Shown in pieces: positions 45,601-53,394 of a stretch of DNA of 64,000 nucleotides. The DNA is from an uncultured Lachnospiraceae bacterium (GTDB taxonomy: Bacteria > Bacillota > Clostridia > Lachnospirales > Lachnospiraceae). The first letter of the stretch is position 1; every line of letters starts with the position of its first letter. A model generated the notes under the pieces. That model had not been told where the DNA came from. It searched no databases and was given only the letters and a program-made list of their open reading frames with translations. The stretch is from NCBI GenBank assembly GCA_902789665.1, contig CADAOY010000001.1, positions 62,001-126,000 of the forward strand. Direction: 5' to 3'. Made by a program: the position numbers and the translations under genes.

Positions 45601-48484
45601 GAAATGGGTTGAAACAGGAACTGCGTCCAGACCATCTACGCTGGAAGTAAAGCTGTTAGCTAATAATAGTGAGAAAGAAACAATCACATTGACAACTGAA
45701 TCGGGACAGCCGGGTACAGTTGCTGTTGGAAGTGAACAGTCATCCGTAGCGGGTACGACAATAACCACGTGGACATATAACAAAACCGGTTTGGATAAAT
45801 ATGATTCTAACGGTAATTTAATTGACTATACTTGGACGGAAACAGTGCCTAGTGATTATGCCTTGGTAAGTAATGTACCCTCTAGCAATAATACAACAAC
45901 ATTAACCAACATTTACCCTGTTCCGGAGCATGGAACAATAACAATTAATAAAGTTGTTGAAGGTACTACTGATAGCAATATAACCGGTGGAACATATTAT
46001 GTAACGTTAACAGGTGCAGATGGTAAGTGCTATAATACATCCGGAACGATCGTAGATGTCAGTCAGGCAAAAACACCCGTAACAGGTGGAAATAGTGTTA
46101 CATATAGCAATTTGCCGGTTCAGCAATATACATTAGAAGAAGATATTGATGCAGCCAAGAAAGCAGGTTATACATTAAAGTCTGTTATCAGTGGTAATGA
46201 TGTTTCTGATAATAATAAAGTGACATTGACAAGTGACGGTGATAGCAAGAGCGCTACGATCACCAATACTTATGCGCCTGTTGGGTCTTTGAAGATTACC
46301 AAAGCAAAGGCAACTGATTCAGATGCTTTTCCAACCGGTGCTGATGAATTCCCTATAGAGGTTACTTTAGGCGTGACAGGTAAGTATTTGGTTCGTATAG
46401 ATGGTACATCTACTGCAGCCACTGAAGTGGAATTTACAGCAGGCCAGTCAAAAGAACTGCCTTATGAAATAGGGGTAGGCGAAAATCTAACTATTTCAGA
46501 TATTCCTGCCAACACAACATTTTCAGTGAGTGAAAATCTTACAGATTCGAAGTATGTTAATTTTGATACAGCACTTATTTCTGATGCCGGAAATGGCACG
46601 ATAGCACAGGGAACAACAAGTGAAGTTACTGTAACTAATAAATATACTGCTCCGGCGCCACAGCCGACAACAGGATATCTTAAGGTAACAAAGGCATTTA
46701 ACGCTGAAGCACCTACAGCGGTAGCACAGTGTCAGTATACGTTTACTGTATCTGGTCCACAGGGCAATTCTTCTACTGATAGACAAATCACTATTACCGG
46801 TGCAAATACAGAAACAATAGCAGATCTTCCAATAGGTGTATATACTGTTACTGAAAATACACCGGCAGCAGACCATATTAGTGGATATACATTTACCGGT
46901 GCAGCTAATAGTGGAACAACTGTTGAGGTTAAAGCAGAACATGTTGATGCAGATCATGCAGCAACAATAACAATTACAAATAATTATACGCAGAACTCAT
47001 CCGCACCTACACCTACTCCTATTGATGTAACATGCTCTAAGAGAGAAACAGGTAAGACAGAAGAACTCTCAGGTGCAAGCATGCAGCTTATAAAAGATGG
47101 TGTAACTACTCCTGTAGCTACTTGGACAAGTGGAAGTTCTGCTCATGTTATTAATGGTTTAGGAGAAGGTACATATACTCTTAAAGAGGTTAACCCTCCG
47201 ACAGATTACGAGATTGCAGCACCAATAACATTCACAATAGTAGATGATAACGGTACACTTGTGGCTGTAGATGCTAACAATCAGCCATATCCTAACAATA
47301 CAATCGTAATGTTTGACAATAAAGCTCCAATGAAGGAAGTAAGTTTCAGCAAAGTTGATGCATATAACTCAGGTGAGATCGCTGGAGCCGAGCTTACTCT
47401 TTACAAATATGTAGGCGGAGTACAGAGTACAGTTACCAATTGGACATCATCCGAAACAGAAGTTTATAAGTTCACTATCGGAGCGGGTGATTATGGCATT
47501 GAAGAGATAGTAGCACCTAGCGGATATGAAACGGCAAGTTCATTGGTTAGATTTACGTTAACTTTTGATGCTAATGGAAATGCAGCAATTGTTGTATCCA
47601 AGGGCCCTGGTGAATATGATGCAACTAATGATGTAATTAAGATAAAGGATGATCCAATCAGAGTAACCGGTAAACTCTCAGTACATGTTGAAGAGAAGAA
47701 GACAGGAAGACCTGTACCGGGTGCAGAAGTTGAGGTTACTGGTCTGGATGGAACAACAAAAACTTATAAGACAAACGGAAATGGTGAAATTGTTGATGAA
47801 AATGGAAATACACCTATCGATGTACCGGCAGGCAAGTATAAGGTTACAGTTAAGAAAGTTCCTGCAGGATATGAAGTTGAGACAGGTCAGACTGCTGAGG
47901 TAGAGGTTCCTGAGAATAAGGAAGGAAGACATATTGCCAAGATTGTCTCATCAACCGGCGGACTTAAGATCAAAGTACTGGAAGAAGGTACCAACAGAGA
48001 AGTACCGGATGCAACAGTAGTAGTTGAGGCACCTGAAGGAGTTAAGTTCCCGGATGGTTCAACCAAGATTACTGCAATAACAGATAAGAATGGTAATATT
48101 ACAACTTATACAGGTGCTGATGGAAAGACTTATGATCTGACTTCAGGTTTAACTCCTGGTGATTATAAGATTACAGTAACCAAGGTACCTGCAGGATATA
48201 ATGTAACTGTAGGAGAGACCAAGACATGTAAGGTTGTTAAGGATGAAATTGCTGAGCATGTAGCTTTAATTGCAACATCCTCTAATGTACAGCCTGCACC
48301 GGCTCCTGCACCAGCAGCAACCCCTGCAGCAACACCTGCAACACCAACCGGCTCAATAACAAACAGTATTAACGTTAAGACCGGTGATGATATGAATGTT
48401 TATCCTGCATTAATAGCAATGGCACTTTCACTTATAACAGGTGTGTCAGTGGTAGCATTCAGAAGAAAAAGAGAAACTAAATAA
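42650..48484 (+). CDS. Giant Cna-B/SpaA-type surface protein with sortase signal
   Basis: A 1944-residue cell-wall adhesin or fibre subunit. A signal peptide (cleavage near KAAG) is followed by a Asn/Asp/Ser-rich N-terminal region of about 590 residues with no clear match. Eleven Cna-B-like beta-sandwich repeats follow, beginning near bases 44429, 44828, 45193, 45577, 45928, 46279, 46670, 47020, 47330, 47670 and 47958; most end in TNxY before the next xLxITK strand, the pattern of isopeptide-stabilised stalks. The last two repeats are close copies (TVKKVPAGYEV and TVTKVPAGYNV). A Pro/Ala linker leads to the sorting signal NVKTGDD, a hydrophobic segment and RRKRETK. I take ATG 42650 behind GGAAGGAGA. 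No sortase gene is in the window. Promoters of sigma-A and sigma-D type lie upstream. Confidence 0.92.
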   Translation: MNKGLKKVLSYTLITTMVASMALTGFGGGARTVKAAGETYDSASLVNYSTILGRAVDFGILADTLAQTGSHTETNMAVNLYIGGNHANDPDLAGEEPLPFIIGGIQSGSNLSLRISANENPMTINIETNGYVIDNTIKHSFNKENLSNDERQYGYIDLTQANADDNHNGGHKENVPNIDYNFGNFHTVFKRSSSADISNNIGLMIDHISDESTLLANAGTSRGLSIDQGTQGINNYTLDLTDAKYVGKTVYIDVDRNGDLYRAIKSTGGLRINKDTSTVVVFNIKGTDPVILNKFFVNSTDSTTVNAAKDNTESGDKNSAVDTEICQKIIWNIPDAKDVTLNASAGLFLVPDTSADVKINEGSSAGWIATGGKVTNVKSEFHYIYRGRSKTLSSNENGAMHFAMHKSIYSTVDNSGAPVERDDISVSYKEFKFKIYETDSNFDITNAPFLTFGSEDKPFGDEANPTTYSTHNDANSKILFPDIKVSLADFTGDTTSITKYYVIKETNDVGIDPSTGIANNDGKVCIKLVANKVNENGQDVIKFNVTSKYYLTANDNIPWKTNGVKDDNTEPGINMTGNEFSLGGFYNQYKEGGNLKITKDVSGDTYAADEKDKFKVTVTAKDSSGNVISEKGPYNITGGAFQNSDKENEDVYTSLTFDAEGKTSFYIRKGGEVTFNNLPDGTKVTVEETDYPSTYALQTDSSALTDIIIVSGETKTIALDNKYTAEKGNLTITKTYVGIEASQIPNPDKVLLKVSGPAWQDAQNYSWSGISTDNNALTKTVTISNIPVGEYHVSEVVADQCISGYDIKVSAKVGNVAKALDSNQGVTVNVNKGATSDVVFTNTYKQTSSVTVKKVVEGLDSYASLSNDFKIKASYTPSFGSVPTTVNLVIGGGTGTDINATGSGTSTDPYVWTIPGAPVGGKVDFVEEGYNVDKFEISTINGKTSSDSDFAKVTLDSVFATSTNNVITYTNKYEKEKINISLVKKWVETGTASRPSTLEVKLLANNSEKETITLTTESGQPGTVAVGSEQSSVAGTTITTWTYNKTGLDKYDSNGNLIDYTWTETVPSDYALVSNVPSSNNTTTLTNIYPVPEHGTITINKVVEGTTDSNITGGTYYVTLTGADGKCYNTSGTIVDVSQAKTPVTGGNSVTYSNLPVQQYTLEEDIDAAKKAGYTLKSVISGNDVSDNNKVTLTSDGDSKSATITNTYAPVGSLKITKAKATDSDAFPTGADEFPIEVTLGVTGKYLVRIDGTSTAATEVEFTAGQSKELPYEIGVGENLTISDIPANTTFSVSENLTDSKYVNFDTALISDAGNGTIAQGTTSEVTVTNKYTAPAPQPTTGYLKVTKAFNAEAPTAVAQCQYTFTVSGPQGNSSTDRQITITGANTETIADLPIGVYTVTENTPAADHISGYTFTGAANSGTTVEVKAEHVDADHAATITITNNYTQNSSAPTPTPIDVTCSKRETGKTEELSGASMQLIKDGVTTPVATWTSGSSAHVINGLGEGTYTLKEVNPPTDYEIAAPITFTIVDDNGTLVAVDANNQPYPNNTIVMFDNKAPMKEVSFSKVDAYNSGEIAGAELTLYKYVGGVQSTVTNWTSSETEVYKFTIGAGDYGIEEIVAPSGYETASSLVRFTLTFDANGNAAIVVSKGPGEYDATNDVIKIKDDPIRVTGKLSVHVEEKKTGRPVPGAEVEVTGLDGTTKTYKTNGNGEIVDENGNTPIDVPAGKYKVTVKKVPAGYEVETGQTAEVEVPENKEGRHIAKIVSSTGGLKIKVLEEGTNREVPDATVVVEAPEGVKFPDGSTKITAITDKNGNITTYTGADGKTYDLTSGLTPGDYKITVTKVPAGYNVTVGETKTCKVVKDEIAEHVALIATSSNVQPAPAPAPAATPAATPATPTGSITNSINVKTGDDMNVYPALIAMALSLITGVSVVAFRRKRETK

Positions 48485-48507
48485 TCTGCATAAAAAATTA
48501 TAGCAAC

Positions 48508-48547
48508 GAATACCGCTTGTAAGATTCAAATTACAGGCGGTATTTTG
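48508..48547 (+). terminator. Rho-independent terminator
   Basis: ATACCGCTTGTAA and TTACAGGCGGTAT form a long stem with one mismatch, followed by TTTTG. It ends the surface-protein transcript. Confidence 0.8.
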
Positions 48548-48624
48548 TTGTACATTATTTGATTTTTATATGATATTACTGATATAATAAAAGGTGTATT
48601 TTTTCTTAGGAGGAGATTGTCATA

Positions 48625-49473
48625 ATGAGTCGTGTATTAATTCTTTTTAACAACCTGGCCAACAACGGAAAGGGCGGTGAACAGGCTAAGAAAGTGGAGG
48701 AATATCTTCAGGGGGAGTATATTTACGAAGATATTACCAAGATTGAAGATGTGAAGGCATATTTGTCAGGTCTTGAGACTGATGACGAAGTAGTCGTATG
48801 TGGTGGCGATGGCACCATATCAAGATTTGCCAATGATACCAAAGATGTGGATTATAAGAATAATATTTATTTTTATCCATGTGGAAGCGGCAATGATTTT
48901 TACAGAGAGATTGGGGATCTGGAGAATCCGATTCCTGTAAGAGTTGAGCAGTATATAAAGAATCTTCCGACAGTGGAAGTTAAGGGTAAGACTTATACTT
49001 TCTTAAATGGTGTAGGTTATGGAGTTGACGGTTACTGCTGCGAGGCTGGCGACCAGTACAGGGAGAAGGGCGAGAAGGATATTAATTATACTTCGATAGC
49101 AATTAAGGGCCTTTTATTCCACTATAAGGCGACTAATGCCAAGGTTACCGTGGACGGTAAGGAATATAATTTTAAGAAGGTGTGGATTGCGCCTACCATG
49201 AATGGTAAATATTATGGCGGTGGAATGATTCCGGCTCCTAATCAGAAGAGACTATCCGATGACAAAATCATCTCCGTGATGGTCTTTGGCGGCTGGGGCA
49301 GAATCAGAACACTTATGGCTTTCCCGAGTATTTTTAAGGGCGAGCATGTAAATAAGAAATGCGTAACAGTAATTGAAGGTAAGGATATTAAGGTCGAATT
49401 TGACGGACCAAGACCTCTTCAGATTGATGGAGAGACTATACTTGGTGTAACATCTTACGAAGCTAAGGTGTAA
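48625..49473 (+). CDS. Diacylglycerol kinase-family lipid kinase
   Basis: A 282-residue soluble kinase with the catalytic motif CGGDGTISRF and the following YPCGSGNDFYRE, both hallmarks of the DagK/YegS/LCB5 fold. The C-terminal half holds the second lobe (FLNGVGYGVDGYCCE, GGGMIPAPNQKRLSDDKI). It phosphorylates a lipid such as diacylglycerol or a related compound at the membrane. Start ATG follows TAGGAGGAG. The EAL gene follows after 31 bases in the same direction. Confidence 0.9.
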   Translation: MSRVLILFNNLANNGKGGEQAKKVEEYLQGEYIYEDITKIEDVKAYLSGLETDDEVVVCGGDGTISRFANDTKDVDYKNNIYFYPCGSGNDFYREIGDLENPIPVRVEQYIKNLPTVEVKGKTYTFLNGVGYGVDGYCCEAGDQYREKGEKDINYTSIAIKGLLFHYKATNAKVTVDGKEYNFKKVWIAPTMNGKYYGGGMIPAPNQKRLSDDKIISVMVFGGWGRIRTLMAFPSIFKGEHVNKKCVTVIEGKDIKVEFDGPRPLQIDGETILGVTSYEAKV

Positions 49474-49504
49474 TGGGGATTGCTCCTTAAGTTTGGAGGC
49501 AGTA

Positions 49505-51667
49505 ATGAGTAAGGTTAAAAAACAAAATCGAAAAAGATTCAAAGCCTTTAGAAAGAACAATGGCTGGATAGGCATTATCTTTCTTGCGCTTGCATATCTG
49601 GGAATGGTAATAATTGTATTTGCTTTTACGGATATTATGTCTCAGTATGTATTGAATGCCAAAGTGGTAGCAGAGGTAGAGCGTGTCGCTGAGATAGTTG
49701 AAATATATAATAATTCTGAGATGGCACCGGAAGAAGCACTTGAACTTTTGGGACCTAATGGCGAGAGTTATGTAATAACTGATTCCAGAGGCGGAGTAAT
49801 ATATGAACATGGTGAAAACACTTTAAGTCACAAACTTCTTGCGGTTAAAGAAGCTTATGGAATTAAATACAGACTTTATGCTGATTCGAAAGAAGATTAT
49901 ATATTCTTAAATGATGATCATGAACTGGAAATAGATCCAAGGAAGGTTGCTGATAATCTTTCGAGTGGGGAATTACTGGTTAATGATATGACATTCAGGG
50001 AGTTCTCACTGACGGATGAAAGCGAGTATCTTCCGGAAGATATAGAGTCCACTTTGGATATTGATACTGCCAAGATGATCAATTTCCCTATCTGGGTGGC
50101 AATCGGAATTAATAACAACTCTCAGAGATTTGTGGCAAAATGCTATGTAAGTTATAACCTTAGGGATATGTTCCTTGCCGGGGGTTTTGCAATGGTTGTA
50201 TTACTTGGCGCTGGAATTCTTTTCATTGTACTTGTAGTCAACTTTGTAATAAGCATTCACAGACAGCACAATACCATGAAGCTTTTCTTTACGGACATCA
50301 TTACCAGAGAGAAAAACTGGATGTGGTTTTTGTATAAAGGCGAGCCGCTTGTTAAGAAAAAGTATAAGAATACTTATGCTGTTGTTAATCTTGTATTTGT
50401 AAAATATCGTACCTTTTGTGTATGTCATTCGGTAGATGAAGGCGAACTGATGCTTCGAAGAGTATATAATCTCATTGAAGCAAGTATTGGAAAGAAGGAA
50501 TTAATTTCCCACTGCACACCTTCGCATTTTGCACTTTTGTTAAATGCAGATGACAAGCAGGAACTTGATAACCGTCTTAAGGTTTTAATTAACAGACTTA
50601 AGAGTATTGATGAAGAGCATGATTTTAACTTCCAGATAGGCGTTGATTTCATCGAAGTTAAAAAGAATGACAAGGGCAAAATCACCAGGCGCAGATTCGT
50701 CGACCTTACCGCAGAATATAATAATGCGTGTGCGGCAAGAAGTTCTCTTGAGGATACTGAGGCGTCGGGAATCGCGTATTTTGACGATGAGTTAGTTCAG
50801 GAGCAGAAGTGGAAAGATCTGGTTCAGGAGAATCAGCGTCAGGCTCTTGAGAAAGAAGAATTTGTTGTTTACTATCAGCCTAAATATAATCCTAGAACCA
50901 AAAAGCTTACAGGTGCTGAGGCATTAATCAGATGGGATTCTCCTGTGCTTGGATTCATTCCTCCGGGAAGATTTATTCCGATTTTTGAAGCTAATGGTTT
51001 TATTAAGGAAATTGATCACTACATGGTAAGCCATGTGGCAAGAGATCAAAAGAGATGGAAAGATATGGGATTTGATATTGTGCCTGTATCCGTTAATATT
51101 TCAAGAGCGCATTTCATTGAAGACGACCTTGCTGAGCAGATAAGAGACATGGTTGATGCAGCAGGTGCCGACAGAAAATACATTGAGATAGAACTTACAG
51201 AGAGTGCGTTCTTTGACGATAAGAAAGCACTGATTAAGACAATTACAACTCTTAAGGAATATGGCTTTATGGTTTCCATGGATGACTTCGGTGCAGGTTA
51301 TTCATCCCTTAATTCTCTTAAGGATATGCCGCTTGATGTACTTAAGATTGATGCTGATTTCTTCAGGGGTGATCAAAGCGATGACAGAGGTAAAAAGGTT
51401 ATTACAGAGACCATTAATCTTGCCAGAAGTCTTGAAATGCTCACTGTTGCTGAAGGCGTTGAGGATGCAGAACAGGTTGAGCTCCTTGCTGGTTTGGAAT
51501 GTGACATGATACAGGGTTATTTCTTTGATGAACCTATGCCGGGCGATCAGTATGAAATCAGAATGGAACTTGGCGAGAGCATTGATAAAGAAGAACTTAA
51601 GAAGTATGAAGAGGAGCGAATGAAGAAAGCGGAACAGGCTTCACAGACAGAAGGGGAAAGTAAGTGA
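49505..51667 (+). CDS. c-di-GMP phosphodiesterase: membrane sensor, degenerate GGDEF, EAL
   Basis: Membrane segments at about 20-45 and 225-250 frame an extracytoplasmic sensor of about 180 residues. A GGDEF-like domain follows (about 255-415), in which the signature loop reads CTPSHF, so it is not a cyclase. The EAL domain (about 440-700) keeps its catalytic set: EALIR (Glu472), VSVNISRAHF, IELTESAF, DDFGAGYSS (593-601), KIDADFF, AEGVED and QGYFF. It should hydrolyse c-di-GMP. I take ATG 49505 behind GGAGG. Its stop overlaps the GTG start of the MscS gene by 4 bases, so the two are co-translated. Confidence 0.92.
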   Translation: MSKVKKQNRKRFKAFRKNNGWIGIIFLALAYLGMVIIVFAFTDIMSQYVLNAKVVAEVERVAEIVEIYNNSEMAPEEALELLGPNGESYVITDSRGGVIYEHGENTLSHKLLAVKEAYGIKYRLYADSKEDYIFLNDDHELEIDPRKVADNLSSGELLVNDMTFREFSLTDESEYLPEDIESTLDIDTAKMINFPIWVAIGINNNSQRFVAKCYVSYNLRDMFLAGGFAMVVLLGAGILFIVLVVNFVISIHRQHNTMKLFFTDIITREKNWMWFLYKGEPLVKKKYKNTYAVVNLVFVKYRTFCVCHSVDEGELMLRRVYNLIEASIGKKELISHCTPSHFALLLNADDKQELDNRLKVLINRLKSIDEEHDFNFQIGVDFIEVKKNDKGKITRRRFVDLTAEYNNACAARSSLEDTEASGIAYFDDELVQEQKWKDLVQENQRQALEKEEFVVYYQPKYNPRTKKLTGAEALIRWDSPVLGFIPPGRFIPIFEANGFIKEIDHYMVSHVARDQKRWKDMGFDIVPVSVNISRAHFIEDDLAEQIRDMVDAAGADRKYIEIELTESAFFDDKKALIKTITTLKEYGFMVSMDDFGAGYSSLNSLKDMPLDVLKIDADFFRGDQSDDRGKKVITETINLARSLEMLTVAEGVEDAEQVELLAGLECDMIQGYFFDEPMPGDQYEIRMELGESIDKEELKKYEEERMKKAEQASQTEGESK

Positions 51668-52593
51668 GCTGGGATTTAGTTAAAGATTTACTTGAAAATA
51701 AAATAATTCTGGGCATTATGTATCTGGCCATTGGTTATATTTTGATCAAAATCATCGACTTCATAGCCAAAGGCTACAAGAAGAAACGAGGCACCAATAT
51801 TAAGGCTTCTTTCACCAAGAGTGTTATTCAGGCTTTAATTATGATCGCTGTTTTGTTTAAGATAGCCAGTATGTCAGAATTCATGCAGAATTTCTCTAAT
51901 ACAATTCTCATGTCCTCTTCACTCATTGTGGTAATCCTCGGTTTTGTATTCCAGGAAGGCTTAAGTAATATTGTGCATGGTTTTATCATTACCATATTTA
52001 AGCCATTTGAAGTGGGTGACAGAATTCAGATAAATGCAGGTGGTGAGACCATTACAGGTTATGTTAAAACCATGACCTTAAGACATACCACTATAGCGAA
52101 TATTGCAGATAATGCTGAATGTATTATTCCTAACTCGGTTTTGGATAACAGTACAATCAGGAACTTAACAATGCAGGATTCTCATAACAGATATCCACTT
52201 ACTGTTTCGATTTCTTATGAGCAGGCGGCTGATGAAGAGAAACTTCTTTTGGCACAGGACCTTATCAGAGAAGAGATACTTGCAAATCCTCGTACAATAG
52301 ACAAAAGACTTGATAAGAGTAAGCCTATGTTTGTTAATGTGGCACTTAATCCAAGTACTGTTGACCTCACATGTTTCCTTGAGACCAATACTCCTGAGGA
52401 TAACTACTTTGCATGTTCAGAGGTTAGGCAGGCACTTCTTAAGAGGTTTGCCGAGAATGGAATCAGCTTTGCATACAATCATCTGGATGTTACACTGATG
52501 CAGCAGGAGAGAAAAGATGAGATTGTTGAAGAGATGATGGAAAAAGCGCAGGCTGCAGAAGAAGAAAACGAAGCGGCTGAAACTGATAAATAA
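51664..52593 (+). CDS. MscS-family mechanosensitive channel
   Basis: A 309-residue protein with three membrane segments (about 12-33, 55-75, 80-105); the last is followed by the MscS pore/beta signature LGFVFQEGLSNIVHGFIITIFKPFEVGDRI (in pieces) and then the cytoplasmic vestibule (IIPNSVLDNSTIRNLT). A acidic helical tail ends the protein. It opens on membrane tension to release solutes. Start is GTG within the GTGA overlap with the EAL gene; the site GGGGAAAG lies inside that gene. A terminator follows. Confidence 0.9.
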   Translation: MSWDLVKDLLENKIILGIMYLAIGYILIKIIDFIAKGYKKKRGTNIKASFTKSVIQALIMIAVLFKIASMSEFMQNFSNTILMSSSLIVVILGFVFQEGLSNIVHGFIITIFKPFEVGDRIQINAGGETITGYVKTMTLRHTTIANIADNAECIIPNSVLDNSTIRNLTMQDSHNRYPLTVSISYEQAADEEKLLLAQDLIREEILANPRTIDKRLDKSKPMFVNVALNPSTVDLTCFLETNTPEDNYFACSEVRQALLKRFAENGISFAYNHLDVTLMQQERKDEIVEEMMEKAQAAEEENEAAETDK

Positions 52594-52617
52594 AAATAGT
52601 TTAAAGATGTGATTATT

Positions 52618-52658
52618 AGCAGATAAATTCAGGTTGAGTTTATCTGCTTTTTCTTTTA
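52618..52658 (+). terminator. Rho-independent terminator
   Basis: AGCAGATAAA pairs with TTTATCTGCT, followed by TTTTCTTTT. It closes the EAL-MscS unit. Confidence 0.88.
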
Positions 52659-52665
52659 ATCATTC

Positions 52666-52715
52666 TTGTGAAAAGATAAGATATGAATTATAATAATTAT
52701 GTGGTTATAACAACG
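52666..52715 (+). promoter_or_regulatory. Promoter and putative autoregulatory site of the Crp/Fnr gene
   Basis: TTGTGA (52666-52671), 17 bases, TATAAT (52689-52694). TGTGGTTATAACAACG (52700-52715) sits at about the transcription start. It differs by one base from the perfect palindrome at 7571-7586, so the Crp/Fnr protein may block its own promoter and act on the SCP2-CstA genes. Confidence 0.65.
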
Positions 52716-52740
52716 AAACTTTTATTAAGGAGGTTATGTT

Positions 52741-53391
52741 ATGGATGTTAAAGAATTAAAGAAACTGGCGATTTTTGAGGAAATGACTGACAAGGAGGCA
52801 GAGGAGGCTGTAAAGGCTCTTAATATTACAAAGAAGTCAGTTAAGAAAGGCAAACTTGTTATTAAACAGGGCGCTGCTCCTAAGGAGATTTTTATTATAT
52901 TAAATGGAAGCGCTATTGTTGTAAGTACTGATGCATGGGGTAATGATCATGTATTAAGCCTTCTTTCAGAGGGCGATATCGCAGGCAGTTCATATGCTTT
53001 ATTTACAGATGAAGTGGCTCCTGCAAGTGTGGAAGCAACAACTAATGTTGATGTTATTTCAATCAATGCTGATGTACTTATGAAACCATCCAAGGCTTCA
53101 TGGCAGACCAAACTTCTTATTGCAATGCTTGGGGCTGTTGCAACAGACAGCAACAAACTTCTTACTACAAATATTCTTACATCATCAAAGAGCGCAAGAG
53201 AGCGTATCATGATTTATCTTACAATCTCTTCTGAGCAGGCTGGTGATTCTGAATTCCTGATTCCTTTTGACAGACAGGAAATGGCTGACTATCTAGACCT
53301 TGAAAGAACTGCTCTTTCCAAGGAACTTGGAAGAATGAAAGATGAAGGACTTATCGACTACAGAAAGAATTATTTCAAAATCATTAAATAA
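52741..53391 (+). CDS. Crp/Fnr-family transcriptional regulator
   Basis: A 216-residue regulator. Residues about 10-125 form a cyclic-nucleotide-binding-type beta barrel (KKGKLVIKQGAAPKEIFIILNGSAIVV in pieces, LLSEGDIAGSSYALFTDEVAPASVEATTNVDVI). Residues about 150-216 form the Crp winged helix with FDRQEMADYLDLERTALSKELGRMKDEGLI; the recognition helix begins ERTALSKEL, of the type common in clostridial members rather than the RETVGRIL of E. coli Crp. No N-terminal Cys cluster as in Fnr is visible. Start follows AAGGAGG. The LicD-type gene begins 3 bases behind its stop. Confidence 0.92.
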   Translation: MDVKELKKLAIFEEMTDKEAEEAVKALNITKKSVKKGKLVIKQGAAPKEIFIILNGSAIVVSTDAWGNDHVLSLLSEGDIAGSSYALFTDEVAPASVEATTNVDVISINADVLMKPSKASWQTKLLIAMLGAVATDSNKLLTTNILTSSKSARERIMIYLTISSEQAGDSEFLIPFDRQEMADYLDLERTALSKELGRMKDEGLIDYRKNYFKIIK

Positions 53392-53394
53392 TCT

